NCBI RefSeq assembly: GCF_900111685.1
Contig: NZ_FOHX01000016.1
Span: 179,671-243,670 of the forward strand
Direction of reading: 5' to 3'
From: Nonomuraea wenchangensis
GTDB lineage: Bacteria; Actinomycetota; Actinomycetes; Streptosporangiales; Streptosporangiaceae
DNA length: 64,000 nt
Part shown: positions 26,292-33,843 of the stretch, piece by piece
Layout of the letters: every line of letters starts with the position of its first letter
Numbering within the stretch: position 1 is the first letter of the stretch
Notes under the pieces: generated by a model
Databases searched by the model: none
What the model was told of the DNA's origin: nothing
What the model saw: the letters and a program-made list of their open reading frames with translations, nothing else
Program-made: the position numbers and the translations under genes

Positions 26292-26364
26292 GGGGTCGTA
26301 GCCCAATGGCAGAGGCGCAGTCTTTAGGTGGCTGTCAGTGTGGGTTCGAATCCCACCGGCCCTA
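26292..26364 (+). tRNA. tRNA with anticodon UAG (leucine codon CUA) and a short class I variable loop
   Basis: It folds as a 73-nt cloverleaf. The acceptor is GGGGTCG/CGGCCCT, with wobbles G1-U72 and U5-G68. The D-arm is GCCC...AGGC with TGG in the loop. The anticodon stem is CAGTC/GGCTG with loop TTTAGGT (anticodon TAG at 26325-26327). The variable region is only 5 nt (TCAGT). The T-arm is GTGGG-TTCGAAT-CCCAC, and the discriminator is A. CCA is not encoded. The anticodon loop equals that of ordinary bacterial tRNA-Leu(UAG), but bacterial leucine tRNAs have a long variable arm, which is absent. The charging amino acid cannot be assigned. Confidence 0.85.
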
Positions 26365-26367
26365 CGG

Positions 26368-26876
26368 TCAGCGGATTCTCCGTGCGTACGCGGCCATCGC
26401 GTCCCGCATGTACACAGCCAGCCCGTCGGCGATCCGCTCGTAGTTCTCCCTGAACCGCTCGTCCTCGACCTGCATCCGGCCCAGGTGGGCGTACTGCTCG
26501 GCCGTCGGCGTCCAGAGCCTGCTCAGCTCCCGGTAGTCCGCTCCCGGTGTCCGGGCCACTGCTCGCGGGCCTGCTCGCTGTAGCGGGCGCCGTCGAACCC
26601 CTCGAACAGGTTCTCCGGCCTGCTGATTCTGGGCACACCGTCCTCGGCCAGGGGGTCGGTGTGCCGGTCGACGATCTCCTTGATCTCGGCGAGGCCGAGG
26701 CCCATCTCCCGCAGCACCAGGATCTGTTGCAGCCGCAGCAGCTGGCCCTCCTCGTAGTGGCGGTAGCCGTTGCCGCCGATCCGGGCAGGCTCCAGCAGCC
26801 CGATCTCGTGATAGTGGCGCAGCGTCCTCGATGTCACTCCCGACATCCGCGCCACCTCGGCGATCGACCACGCCAT
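26368..26876 (-). pseudogene. TipAL-like MerR-family regulator, frameshifted and internally shortened
   Basis: From 26876 a clear MerR winged helix is read (YSIAEVARMSGVTSRTLRHYHEIGLL-type block), then the start of a TipAS antibiotic-binding domain (FEGFDGARYSEQAREQW). The frame then stops at 26523. The end of TipAS (AEQYAHLGRMQVEDERF and GLAVYMRDAMAAYA) is read in another frame from about 26540 to 26368. Compared with TipAL, roughly 60-75 residues of the middle of the domain are missing. Both a deletion and a frameshift are therefore implied. It ends 4 bases from the tRNA gene. Confidence 0.7.
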
Positions 26877-27023
26877 TGCCTGCTCACCGTCCCGTACCGT
26901 TCACCAGGCCGGATCTTCCGGCTCCCTCGTGACGCTAGATATCGACGTAGCGGCAGAGTCAAGCCGGCAGAAGTCCGGGTGGACGTCGGGATCGGCTGTC
27001 AGCCCACCTTCAGGTACGGGCGG

Positions 27024-27800
27024 TCAGCAGCCCACTCTCCTGCTGCTCAGCGCGATGTCGTCCATCCACACGTCGTAGCCGGCGGGGGTGGGGTTCGCCT
27101 GGTAGAGCTGCCAGCCCAGCTTGATCGTGTCGAAGCGCGGGAAGACGAAGTCCACGGGGTTGCCGCCGTGCTCCCGGGTGGACACGGTGAGCTCCGGCTT
27201 GGCCACCCCGTCGAACCACAACGAGATGCGGTTGTCGGCGGCGTCCATGCGCCACTCCACGCAGGTCCACGTCCCGGCGACGGAGGGCGCGGTGGTCCGC
27301 CAGTTCGTCCAGTCCCCGGTGGGGCCGCCGTCGGCGCCGACACCCCAGTACGCGGCTCCCCCGTGGGGCGGCGGCGCGTACTGGCCGCCGAGCGGGCGGA
27401 CGACCTCGGGCCCGTCGCCGGTCGCCTCGACGAGCGTGTAGTGGGCCCAGTCCGGCGCGGTCGGGAACGCGGCGGCCCGCAGCCGCACGCGGCCGTAGAA
27501 GCTGTTGCCCGGCGCGGCGAAGTCGTCCACCTTCAGGAACGCGCGGCCGTTGCCTTCGGTGTGCACGCGCAGCACCTTCTGCCCCCGCCGCCCGTCGTGC
27601 TCGACGGTGAGCGTGCCGTGCTTGGTGTCGATGCCCCAGCGGAGACTGCTCGCGCCGCCGACCGGCATGGCCTGGAAGTCCTCGCAGAACAGCAGGTTCG
27701 CCTTGGCGCACGTACGGGCGTCCGGTGCGGCCGAGGCGGGGTGGGCCGTCAGCGGCACCATCAGGACGGACGCGACGACACCGGCCAGCCATGCGCGCAC
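27024..27800 (-). CDS. Secreted polysaccharide-lyase-like (Cip1-like) protein
   Basis: A protein of 258 residues with a Sec signal peptide (MRAWLAGVVASVLMVPLTAH, cleavage near ASA-AP). The mature part is a beta-sandwich with CAKANLLFCEDFQAMP, TCVEWRMDAADNRISLWFDG and a closing YDVWMDDIALS, similar to Cip1-like/PL7-like jelly rolls that bind or cleave carbohydrate. Four Cys residues could form two disulfides. It is exported; the substrate is unknown. Confidence 0.65.
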   Translation of the reverse strand: MRAWLAGVVASVLMVPLTAHPASAAPDARTCAKANLLFCEDFQAMPVGGASSLRWGIDTKHGTLTVEHDGRRGQKVLRVHTEGNGRAFLKVDDFAAPGNSFYGRVRLRAAAFPTAPDWAHYTLVEATGDGPEVVRPLGGQYAPPPHGGAAYWGVGADGGPTGDWTNWRTTAPSVAGTWTCVEWRMDAADNRISLWFDGVAKPELTVSTREHGGNPVDFVFPRFDTIKLGWQLYQANPTPAGYDVWMDDIALSSRRVGC

Positions 27801-27961
27801 GAGGACTCCCTTTACCGAAGATGTCGGTGAGCAGGGAGTAAGTTACGTCATTCGCCGCAGAGGGGGACACGGGCGGCGGCAGCCGGCGACAACGGTGCTG
27901 GTGGAGCGGCCGTGGCCGGGGAAACTTTCATCGTCCGGGGTGAGGGTGGGAGCGAGGGTCA

Positions 27962-27996
27962 GGGTCGCGCGGCGCTTCCTCATCGCCGCGCGACCC
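27962..27996. terminator. Perfect 13-bp stem hairpin
   Basis: GGGTCGCGCGGCG (27962-27974) pairs with CGCCGCGCGACCC (27984-27996) around CTTCCTCAT. No gene on either strand ends here, so it may be an RNA element or the remains of a terminator rather than an active one. Confidence 0.5.
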
Positions 27997-28127
27997 GGCA
28001 TCGCGATCATGATCCGCCATCACGATCTCCCTTTACTCGCCCACTGAAGGGGCGCTCCCAGAGACCAGAGTGCACCAAAGGCCGTAAGCCCTGTGTAAGA
28101 CCTCCCTGGATGTGCGACTTGGGTCGT

Positions 28128-28166
28128 AGGCGGACTTCCGCCTCCAGGCGGACTAACCCCGCTTTC
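28128..28166. promoter_or_regulatory. Candidate response-regulator operator before the sensor kinase
   Basis: AGGCGG-ACTT-CCGCCT (28128-28143) is a perfect inverted repeat. AGGCGGACT recurs 18 bp on (28146-28154), continuing to CCGCTTTC at 28159-28166. A similar GGCGG-N5-CCGCTTC lies at 30072-30088 before the ABC exporter. TATCGT (28175-28180) then lies 6 bases before the GTG, so the kinase mRNA may be leaderless. Confidence 0.5.
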
Positions 28167-28186
28167 TGCCTGCATATCGTGAGGAT

Positions 28187-29356
28187 GTGTTCGGCAGGGT
28201 ACGGTCGTGGTCCCGCGGCCACGAGAAGCTGGCGAGCGCCCTGCGGGTCGCTCCCCTCGCGGTGCTGTGCGGCCTGTTCGCCGTGCCGTACGCGTCCTAC
28301 ACCCCGCCCGGCGGGGGCCTGGCGCTCGGTGTGGCCAGTTATCTGGCGCTGTCGGCGGTGCTGCTGGCCCCGCTGCTGTGGCTGGCGCGGCCGGTCCCGT
28401 CGTACGCGCTGATCGCGCTGATCAGCTTCGGGCAGTGGCTCGCGGGCCTGGACCCGATGCCCGCCAACCTCGCCGTGCTGGTCGCGCTCTGGGCGGTCGC
28501 CTACCGTTGCTCGTTCCGCTGGGGGCTGGCCGCGATGCTGGTGGCCGAGCTGGGGATCCTCCTGGCGCTGGTCAACTGGGAGTCGCCGTCGTTCGGCACG
28601 TTCTTCGGCGGGTCGGTGTTCGTGGTCACGATCTGGCTGTTCGGCCTGTACGCCGGCACCCGCCACCGCTACCTGGAGGGCCTGGAGGAGCGCGCGGAAC
28701 GGGCGGAGCGCGAGCGGGACCAGCAGGCGCGGATGGCGGCCTCGGCCGAGCGCGCCCGCATCGCGAGGGAGCTGCACGACGTCGTCGCCCACAACGTCAG
28801 CGTCATGGTGGTCCAGGCCGACGGCGCGGGCTACGCGCTCGACAGCGATCCCGAGCAGGCCCGCCAGGCCGTACGGGCCATCTCCAAGACCGGCAGGGCC
28901 GCGCTGGCCGAGATGCGCCGCCTGGTCGGCGTGCTGCGCGACGACGAGCACCCCGACACCGACTACACCCCGCAGCCGGGCCTGGACCAGCTGGAGGAGC
29001 TGGTGCGCGGCTCGGGCGTGCCCGCCAGGCTGGTGGTGGCCGGCGCGCCCGGCGAGCTGCCCGAGGGCCAGCAGCTCGCCGTCTACCGCATCGTCCAGGA
29101 GGCGCTCACGAACGCTCTCAAGCACGGCGGCCCTGACGCCCGCGCCCTGGTGGAGATCGACTTCGGCGGCCCCGAGCTGGTCGTACGCGTCACCGACGAC
29201 GGCAGGGGCGCGACGGCGCCGCACGGCGACGGCGGCCACGGCCTCATCGGCATGCGCGAGCGCGTCGGCATGTACGGCGGCGCGGTGACGGCCGGCCCCC
29301 GCCCCGGGGGCGGCTACGAGGTGCTGGCCCGGCTCCCCATGGCGAGGGCGGCGTGA
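28187..29356 (+). CDS. Sensor histidine kinase (HisKA_3, NarL/DesK type)
   Basis: A protein of 389 residues. Five or six membrane helices span about residues 20-155. A coiled-coil rich in Glu/Arg follows. The phospho-acceptor His is in ARIARELHDVVAHNVSVMVVQ, shown by ELHDVVAHN, and the C-terminal HATPase_c domain has ALTNALKHGG, VTDDGRG and HGLIGMRERVGMYGG. It is co-transcribed with the response regulator (GTGA overlap) and upstream of an ABC exporter, the common arrangement for envelope-stress or antimicrobial-responsive systems. Confidence 0.92.
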   Translation: MFGRVRSWSRGHEKLASALRVAPLAVLCGLFAVPYASYTPPGGGLALGVASYLALSAVLLAPLLWLARPVPSYALIALISFGQWLAGLDPMPANLAVLVALWAVAYRCSFRWGLAAMLVAELGILLALVNWESPSFGTFFGGSVFVVTIWLFGLYAGTRHRYLEGLEERAERAERERDQQARMAASAERARIARELHDVVAHNVSVMVVQADGAGYALDSDPEQARQAVRAISKTGRAALAEMRRLVGVLRDDEHPDTDYTPQPGLDQLEELVRGSGVPARLVVAGAPGELPEGQQLAVYRIVQEALTNALKHGGPDARALVEIDFGGPELVVRVTDDGRGATAPHGDGGHGLIGMRERVGMYGGAVTAGPRPGGGYEVLARLPMARAA

Positions 29357-30021
29357 GAGAGGCGGCCCCGGTGATACGGGTGATGCTGGTGGACGACCAG
29401 GAGCTGCTGCGGGCGGGTTTCCGCATGGTGCTGGGCGCGCAGCCGGACATCGAGGTGGTCGCGGAGGCCGCCGACGGCGCCGCCGCCCTGGAGCTGCTCG
29501 CCACGACCGAGGTGGACGTCGTCCTCATGGACGTGCGGATGCCCCACATGGACGGCGTCGAGGCCACCCGCCGCATCGAGGGGCCGAAGGTGCTCATCCT
29601 GACCACGTTCGACCTGGACGAGTACGCCTTCGCCGCCGTCAAGGCGGGCGCGGCCGGTTTCCTGCTCAAGGACGTGCCGCCGGACGACCTGCTGAGCGCC
29701 ATCCGGCACGTGCACGCGGGTGACTCCGTGGTCGCGCCGACCACGTTGCGGCGCATGCTGGACCGCTTCGCCGCCCAGCTCCCGTCGCCGGATCCGGTCG
29801 CGGCGGCCGAGCTGACGCCGCGCGAGCGCGAGGTGCTGCTCTCGGTGGCGCGCGGCCTGTCCAACGCCGAGATCGCGGCCCGGCTGGAGGTCGCGGAGGC
29901 GACGGTCAAGACGCATCTCGGCCGGGTGCTGGCCAAGCTCGGGCTGCGGGACCGGGCCCAGGTGGTGGTGTACGCCTACGAGGCCGGGCTGATCGTGCCC
30001 GCCCATCGGCCGAAAGTCTGA
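29353..30021 (+). CDS. LuxR/NarL-family response regulator
   Basis: A protein of 222 residues. The receiver domain has the acidic pair in VDDQELLRAG, the phosphorylated Asp in VVLMDVRMPHMDGVEA and Lys in FLLKDVPP. The C-terminal LuxR HTH is LTPREREVLLSVARGLSNAEIAARL with VKTHLGRVLAKLGLRDR. Its start GTG overlaps the kinase stop. It probably controls its own operon and the ABC exporter, since both promoters contain a related GGCGG...CCGC motif. Confidence 0.93.
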   Translation: MREAAPVIRVMLVDDQELLRAGFRMVLGAQPDIEVVAEAADGAAALELLATTEVDVVLMDVRMPHMDGVEATRRIEGPKVLILTTFDLDEYAFAAVKAGAAGFLLKDVPPDDLLSAIRHVHAGDSVVAPTTLRRMLDRFAAQLPSPDPVAAAELTPREREVLLSVARGLSNAEIAARLEVAEATVKTHLGRVLAKLGLRDRAQVVVYAYEAGLIVPAHRPKV

Positions 30022-30071
30022 CCGGGGTCGTCCGGAGTCGCATCCGAAGTCCCTCCTCAGGGCCCAGAGTG

Positions 30072-30088
30072 GGCGGCATTTCCGCTTC
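30072..30088. promoter_or_regulatory. GGCGG-N5-CCGCTTC motif before the ABC exporter
   Basis: GGCGGCATTTCCGCTTC ends directly before TAGCGT (30089-30094), a plausible -10 box. The same kind of element precedes the kinase gene (28129-28166), so a shared response-regulator site is likely. Confidence 0.4.
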
Positions 30089-30129
30089 TAGCGTTGGTCG
30101 CGTTGAAAAAGCGCGACAAGGAGCGACGA

Positions 30130-30870
30130 GTGACCCGCACCCAGGCCCCGCCCGCCGTGGTGGCCACGAACCTGACCAAGATCTACGGTCACGGCGACGC
30201 CGCCGTGCACGCGCTGCGCGGCGTCTCCGTGGCCTTCCACACCGGGGCCTTCACAGCGATCATGGGGCCGTCCGGCTCCGGTAAGTCCACGCTCATGCAC
30301 TGCCTGGCCGGGCTCGACACCGCCACCTCCGGCACCGTACGCGTCGGCGAGGCCGAGCTGACCGGGCTGAGCGACCGGCGGCTCACGCTGCTGCGCCGTG
30401 AGCGCATCGGCTTCGTCTTCCAGGCGTTCAACCTGCTGCCCACGCTGACCGCCGAGCAGAACATCCGCCTGCCGCTCGACATCTCCGCCCGCCAGCCCGA
30501 CCAGGCGCTGTACGACCGGGTGATCGACACCGTCGGGCTGCGGGACCGGCTCGGGCACCGCCCGTCCGAGCTGTCCGGCGGCCAGCAGCAGCGGGTGGCC
30601 GTGGCCCGCGCGCTGATCAGCAAGCCGCAGGTCATCTTCGCCGACGAGCCGACCGGCAACCTGGACTCGCGCAGCGGCGCCGAGGTGCTGTCCTTCCTGC
30701 GCACCTCCGTGCGCGAGCTGGGCCAGACCATCGTCATGGTGACGCACGACCCGGTCGCGGCCTCGTACGCCGACCGCGCGGTCTTCCTGCGCGACGGCGA
30801 GTTGGTCACCGAGGTGACCGCGCCCACGCCGCAGACCGTGCTGGACACGCTCGTGAAGCTGGAGGCGTGA
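30130..30870 (+). CDS. MacB/LolD-type ABC transporter ATP-binding protein
   Basis: A protein of 246 residues. Walker A is GPSGSGKST, the signature is LSGGQQQRVAVARAL, Walker B is VIFADEPTGNLD, and the H-loop is VTHDP. The GNLDSRSG variant and the pairing with an FtsX-type permease identify the MacB/LolD export class. GTG 30130 has AAGGAG seven bases upstream and is preferred over the earlier start at 30094. Its stop lies one base before the permease GTG. Confidence 0.94.
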   Translation: MTRTQAPPAVVATNLTKIYGHGDAAVHALRGVSVAFHTGAFTAIMGPSGSGKSTLMHCLAGLDTATSGTVRVGEAELTGLSDRRLTLLRRERIGFVFQAFNLLPTLTAEQNIRLPLDISARQPDQALYDRVIDTVGLRDRLGHRPSELSGGQQQRVAVARALISKPQVIFADEPTGNLDSRSGAEVLSFLRTSVRELGQTIVMVTHDPVAASYADRAVFLRDGELVTEVTAPTPQTVLDTLVKLEA

Positions 30871-30871
30871 G

Positions 30872-33406
30872 GTGCTGAGAACGGCGCTGGCCGGGCTGCG
30901 CGCGTACCGGCTGCGGTTGCTGCTGACGTCCCTGGCGATCGTGCTGGGGGTGGGGTTCATCGCGGGCACATTCATCCTGAACGACACCGTCCAGGCGGGT
31001 TTCTCCCAGAAGGTCACCGCCGACGCCGGCAAGGTGGACGTGGCGGTGCTGGCCAAGGACGGCGTGCTCGCCGAGGACGTCCTGCGCCGGGTGCGCGCGG
31101 TCGCGGGCGTCACCGACGCGCAGGGCCTGGTGCGCGGGCCCGCGCGGCTGCTCGGCAAGGACGGCAAGGTGGCCGGCGACCTGCCCGCCACGGCGATCTC
31201 CGTCGTACGCGGCCCGCTGCAGCGCACCACGATCGTCGCCGGCACCGGACCCGGCACGGACGACCGCGCCGCCGTGCTCGACGAGAACACCGCCCGCGTC
31301 AACGGCTTCCGGCTCGGCGAGGACGTCGTGGTGCTCGACCCCGCAGGGGAGCGGCACACCTTCAAGCTCGTCGGGCTCCTCGACCCCGGCGTGGACCAGG
31401 AGCTCGCCTTCACCGGCGCGGTCGGCCTCACCACCCCCGCCGCCCTGCGGATGACCGGCGAGAAGGGCTACCACGAGATCGACGTCGCGGGCGGCGCTCC
31501 CGGGCTGAAGCAGGCCGTGGCCGCCGCCGCCGGGCCGGGGGCGACGGTGAAGACCGGCGACGAGCTGGCCGCCGACCTCGCCGCCGCGGCCGGGCTGGAG
31601 ATGCGGACGCTGACCGTCGGCCTGCTGCTGTTCGGGGTCGTGGCGATGATGGTGGCCGCGCTCGTCATCTACAACACCTTCACCATCCTCGTCGCGCAGC
31701 GCGCCCGCGAGCTGGCGCTGCTGCGCTGCATCGGGGCCACGCGGGGGCAGGTGTTCGGCTCGGTCCTGCTGGAGTCGGGCGTGGTCGGCCTGCTCGCCTC
31801 CGTGCTCGGCCTCGCGACCGGGTACGGGCTCGCGGCGCTCGCGCTCGCCCTGCTGGCCGCGTTCGACGCCCCGCTGCCCACGGACGCCTCCGTCGCGCTC
31901 ACCCCCGTCACGATCGCCGTCGGGCTGGCCGTGGGCCTCGTCGTCACCGTGGCCGCGGCGCTGCTGCCCGCCCGGTCGGCCACGCGGGTGCCGCCGGTCG
32001 CGGCGCTGCGTACGCAGGCCGACGAGCAGGCGTTCCGCATGGGCGCGGCGCGCTGGAGCGTCGCGGCGCTGTTCCTGCTGGCCGGCGCGGGCGCGACCGG
32101 GTTCGGCGTGCTGGGGATGCCGCCAGGGGGAGTGGCCACGCTGATCGTGGTCATGGCCGGCGGCATGCTGACCTTCCTGGCCGTGCTGGTCCTCGGGCCG
32201 GTGCTGATCCGGCCGCTGAGCGCGGTCGTGGGCCGGCTGCCGGCGCGGCTGGCCGGGGTGCCGGGGCGGCTGGCGCTGGACAACGCGGCACGCAACCCGC
32301 GCAGGGCCGCGACCACGACCGTCGCCCTGACGATCGGGGTGACGCTGATGACGGTGATCTCGGTGCTCAGCGCCTCGACCAGGGCGACCGTGATGGAGAA
32401 GCTGGACGAGCAGTTCCCGGTGGACTACCTGCTGTCCGCGCAGGGCGGCGAGGCCGCGGTGCCGCGTTCGGTGGCCGAGGAGCTGCGCCGGGCGCCGGAG
32501 CTGGGCTCGGTGCTGCAGATCCGCGAGACGCCGGCCGAGGTCACGGGGCCGGCGGGCGGGGCGCGGACGTACGATCTGGGCACTTTTAACGGTCCTGTCA
32601 CCCCCGAGGTGGTCACGGGTTCGATGGCCGCCGGGCTGTCGGAGGGTCAGGTGGCGCTGCTCGACCGGGTGGCGACCGAGCTGGGCGTACGGGTCGGCGA
32701 CACCGTCCAGGTCAGCGTGCGGGACAAGGGGCGCGCGGGGTCCGGGCGGGCCGGAGGCGCGGGGGGCGTGCCGTTGCGGGTGGTCGCCGTGCTCGACGGG
32801 GGCGGCTCGGCGCTGCCGTCGCTCACCGTCGCCGAGAGCGCGTTCGACCGCTACGCCGGGGCGCTGCCCGACGCCCGGGTGTTGGTCACCATCCGGGACG
32901 GCGTGTCCGCCGACCGGGCCAGGGTCGTGGTGCGGGAGGCCGTCGCCGACTACCCGACCGTACTGCTCAGCAGTTCGACCGAGGTGCGCGGCGAGTTCGA
33001 CGAGACGCTCGACATGCTCCTCATGATCGTCGGAGGGCTGCTGGGGCTGGCGATCCTGATCTCGCTGCTGGGCATCGCGAACACGCTGTCGTTGTCGGTG
33101 CACGAGCGCTCGCGGGAGTCGGCGCTGCTGCGGGCGCTCGGGCTGACCCGGCCGCAGCTACGACGCATGCTCTTGGTCGAGGCGCTGGTGCTCGGGCTGG
33201 TCGGAGCGCTGGTCGGGGTGGTGCTCGGCGGGCTGTACGGCTGGGTGGCGGTGCTGGCGATGCTGGACGGGGCGGTCCTGTCGGTGCCGGTGGGGCAGGT
33301 CGTGCTGTTCGTGGCGCTGTCGGGGGTGGCGGGGGTGGTGGCCTCGCTGCTGCCGGCGCGGCGGGCGGCACGGGCGTCGATCGCCGGGGCGCTCGCTGCC
33401 GGGTGA
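30872..33406 (+). CDS. FtsX-family ABC transporter permease
   Basis: A protein of 844 residues with two FtsX repeats, each with a long extracytoplasmic (MacB-PCD-like) domain followed by membrane helices. The N-terminal helix is near residue 20, helices run from about 250 to 460, a second periplasmic-type domain from about 490 to 690, and the last three helices end in the RRAARASIAGALAAG tail. The typical LRCIGATRGQVFGSVL and LRALGLTRPQLRRMLL coupling segments are both present. It exports a lipid, peptide or antibiotic; the cargo is unknown. Confidence 0.93.
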   Translation: MLRTALAGLRAYRLRLLLTSLAIVLGVGFIAGTFILNDTVQAGFSQKVTADAGKVDVAVLAKDGVLAEDVLRRVRAVAGVTDAQGLVRGPARLLGKDGKVAGDLPATAISVVRGPLQRTTIVAGTGPGTDDRAAVLDENTARVNGFRLGEDVVVLDPAGERHTFKLVGLLDPGVDQELAFTGAVGLTTPAALRMTGEKGYHEIDVAGGAPGLKQAVAAAAGPGATVKTGDELAADLAAAAGLEMRTLTVGLLLFGVVAMMVAALVIYNTFTILVAQRARELALLRCIGATRGQVFGSVLLESGVVGLLASVLGLATGYGLAALALALLAAFDAPLPTDASVALTPVTIAVGLAVGLVVTVAAALLPARSATRVPPVAALRTQADEQAFRMGAARWSVAALFLLAGAGATGFGVLGMPPGGVATLIVVMAGGMLTFLAVLVLGPVLIRPLSAVVGRLPARLAGVPGRLALDNAARNPRRAATTTVALTIGVTLMTVISVLSASTRATVMEKLDEQFPVDYLLSAQGGEAAVPRSVAEELRRAPELGSVLQIRETPAEVTGPAGGARTYDLGTFNGPVTPEVVTGSMAAGLSEGQVALLDRVATELGVRVGDTVQVSVRDKGRAGSGRAGGAGGVPLRVVAVLDGGGSALPSLTVAESAFDRYAGALPDARVLVTIRDGVSADRARVVVREAVADYPTVLLSSSTEVRGEFDETLDMLLMIVGGLLGLAILISLLGIANTLSLSVHERSRESALLRALGLTRPQLRRMLLVEALVLGLVGALVGVVLGGLYGWVAVLAMLDGAVLSVPVGQVVLFVALSGVAGVVASLLPARRAARASIAGALAAG

Positions 33407-33472
33407 GCGTCAAGTCGGGTAAAGCGGTGTGAAAGTGCATAAATCCGTCATGTGCGGATAGGGAGCGCATGC

Positions 33473-33518
33473 GCGCGAGGGCCGGGCGTCTCATGGGGGC
33501 GACGCCCGGCCCTCGCGC
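33473..33518. terminator. Perfect 18-bp stem terminator between convergent operons
   Basis: GCGCGAGGGCCGGGCGTC (33473-33490) pairs with GACGCCCGGCCCTCGCGC (33501-33518) around a 10-base loop. It lies between the ends of the ABC exporter operon and the leftward toxin/immunity operon and can act for both. Confidence 0.9.
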
Positions 33519-33573
33519 CCGCCCAGCGGCCGAGCGGGCTCAGTGGTCGGGCGGGCCGGGGCCGGGCGGTGAG

Positions 33574-33843
33574 TCAGCGGGGGATGGGGCCGGGCCAGAG
33601 CTCGGCGACCGTCTCCGGGTCGAGGAGCGGCCTGGGGGCCACCTCGCCGGTGGTCTCGTCGATGACGACGCACGCGCCGCCGATCGTCTCCGGCAGCCGG
33701 GCGGGGTCGTCCGGTTCGAGGTCGCGGATCCAGGCGACGTAGCCGTCGTGGAAGCCGTAGACGCCGACGGAGACGGCGTCCTCCGCAGGCAGTGCCCCGT
33801 TGACGTACTCCTCGGCCAGCGCCCGAGCCTGCTCCAGGTTCAC
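33574..33843 (-). CDS. YrhB/Imm35-like immunity protein
   Basis: An 89-residue protein with the alpha-helical opening LEQARALAEEYV, then a strand region ending IGGACVVIDETTGEVAPRP, the pattern of YrhB-domain (Imm35) immunity proteins. It directly follows a papain-fold toxin-like gene by GTGA overlap, so it is probably that protein's cytosolic antidote. The assignment is inferred from fold pattern and position. Confidence 0.65.
   Translation of the reverse strand: MNLEQARALAEEYVNGALPAEDAVSVGVYGFHDGYVAWIRDLEPDDPARLPETIGGACVVIDETTGEVAPRPLLDPETVAELWPGPIPR

Larger units (their letters stand above)
27801..28186. other. Intergenic region (386 bp) upstream of a two-component system
   Basis: No gene is supported. 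It holds the secreted-protein promoter at its left, a perfect 13-bp stem hairpin at 27962-27996, the 10-bp palindrome GATCATGATC at about 28005-28014, and repeated AGGCGGACT elements next to the sensor kinase start. Long frames crossing it have poor codon bias. Confidence 0.6.

Noticed and set aside
26292..26364. Ordinary class II tRNA-Leu
   Set aside because: The variable region is 5 nt between a 5-bp anticodon stem and a 5-bp T stem; no register gives a long arm.
30806..33103. 765-codon minus-strand frame
   Set aside because: It mirrors the FtsX permease; low-complexity Arg/His/Gln composition and no start context.
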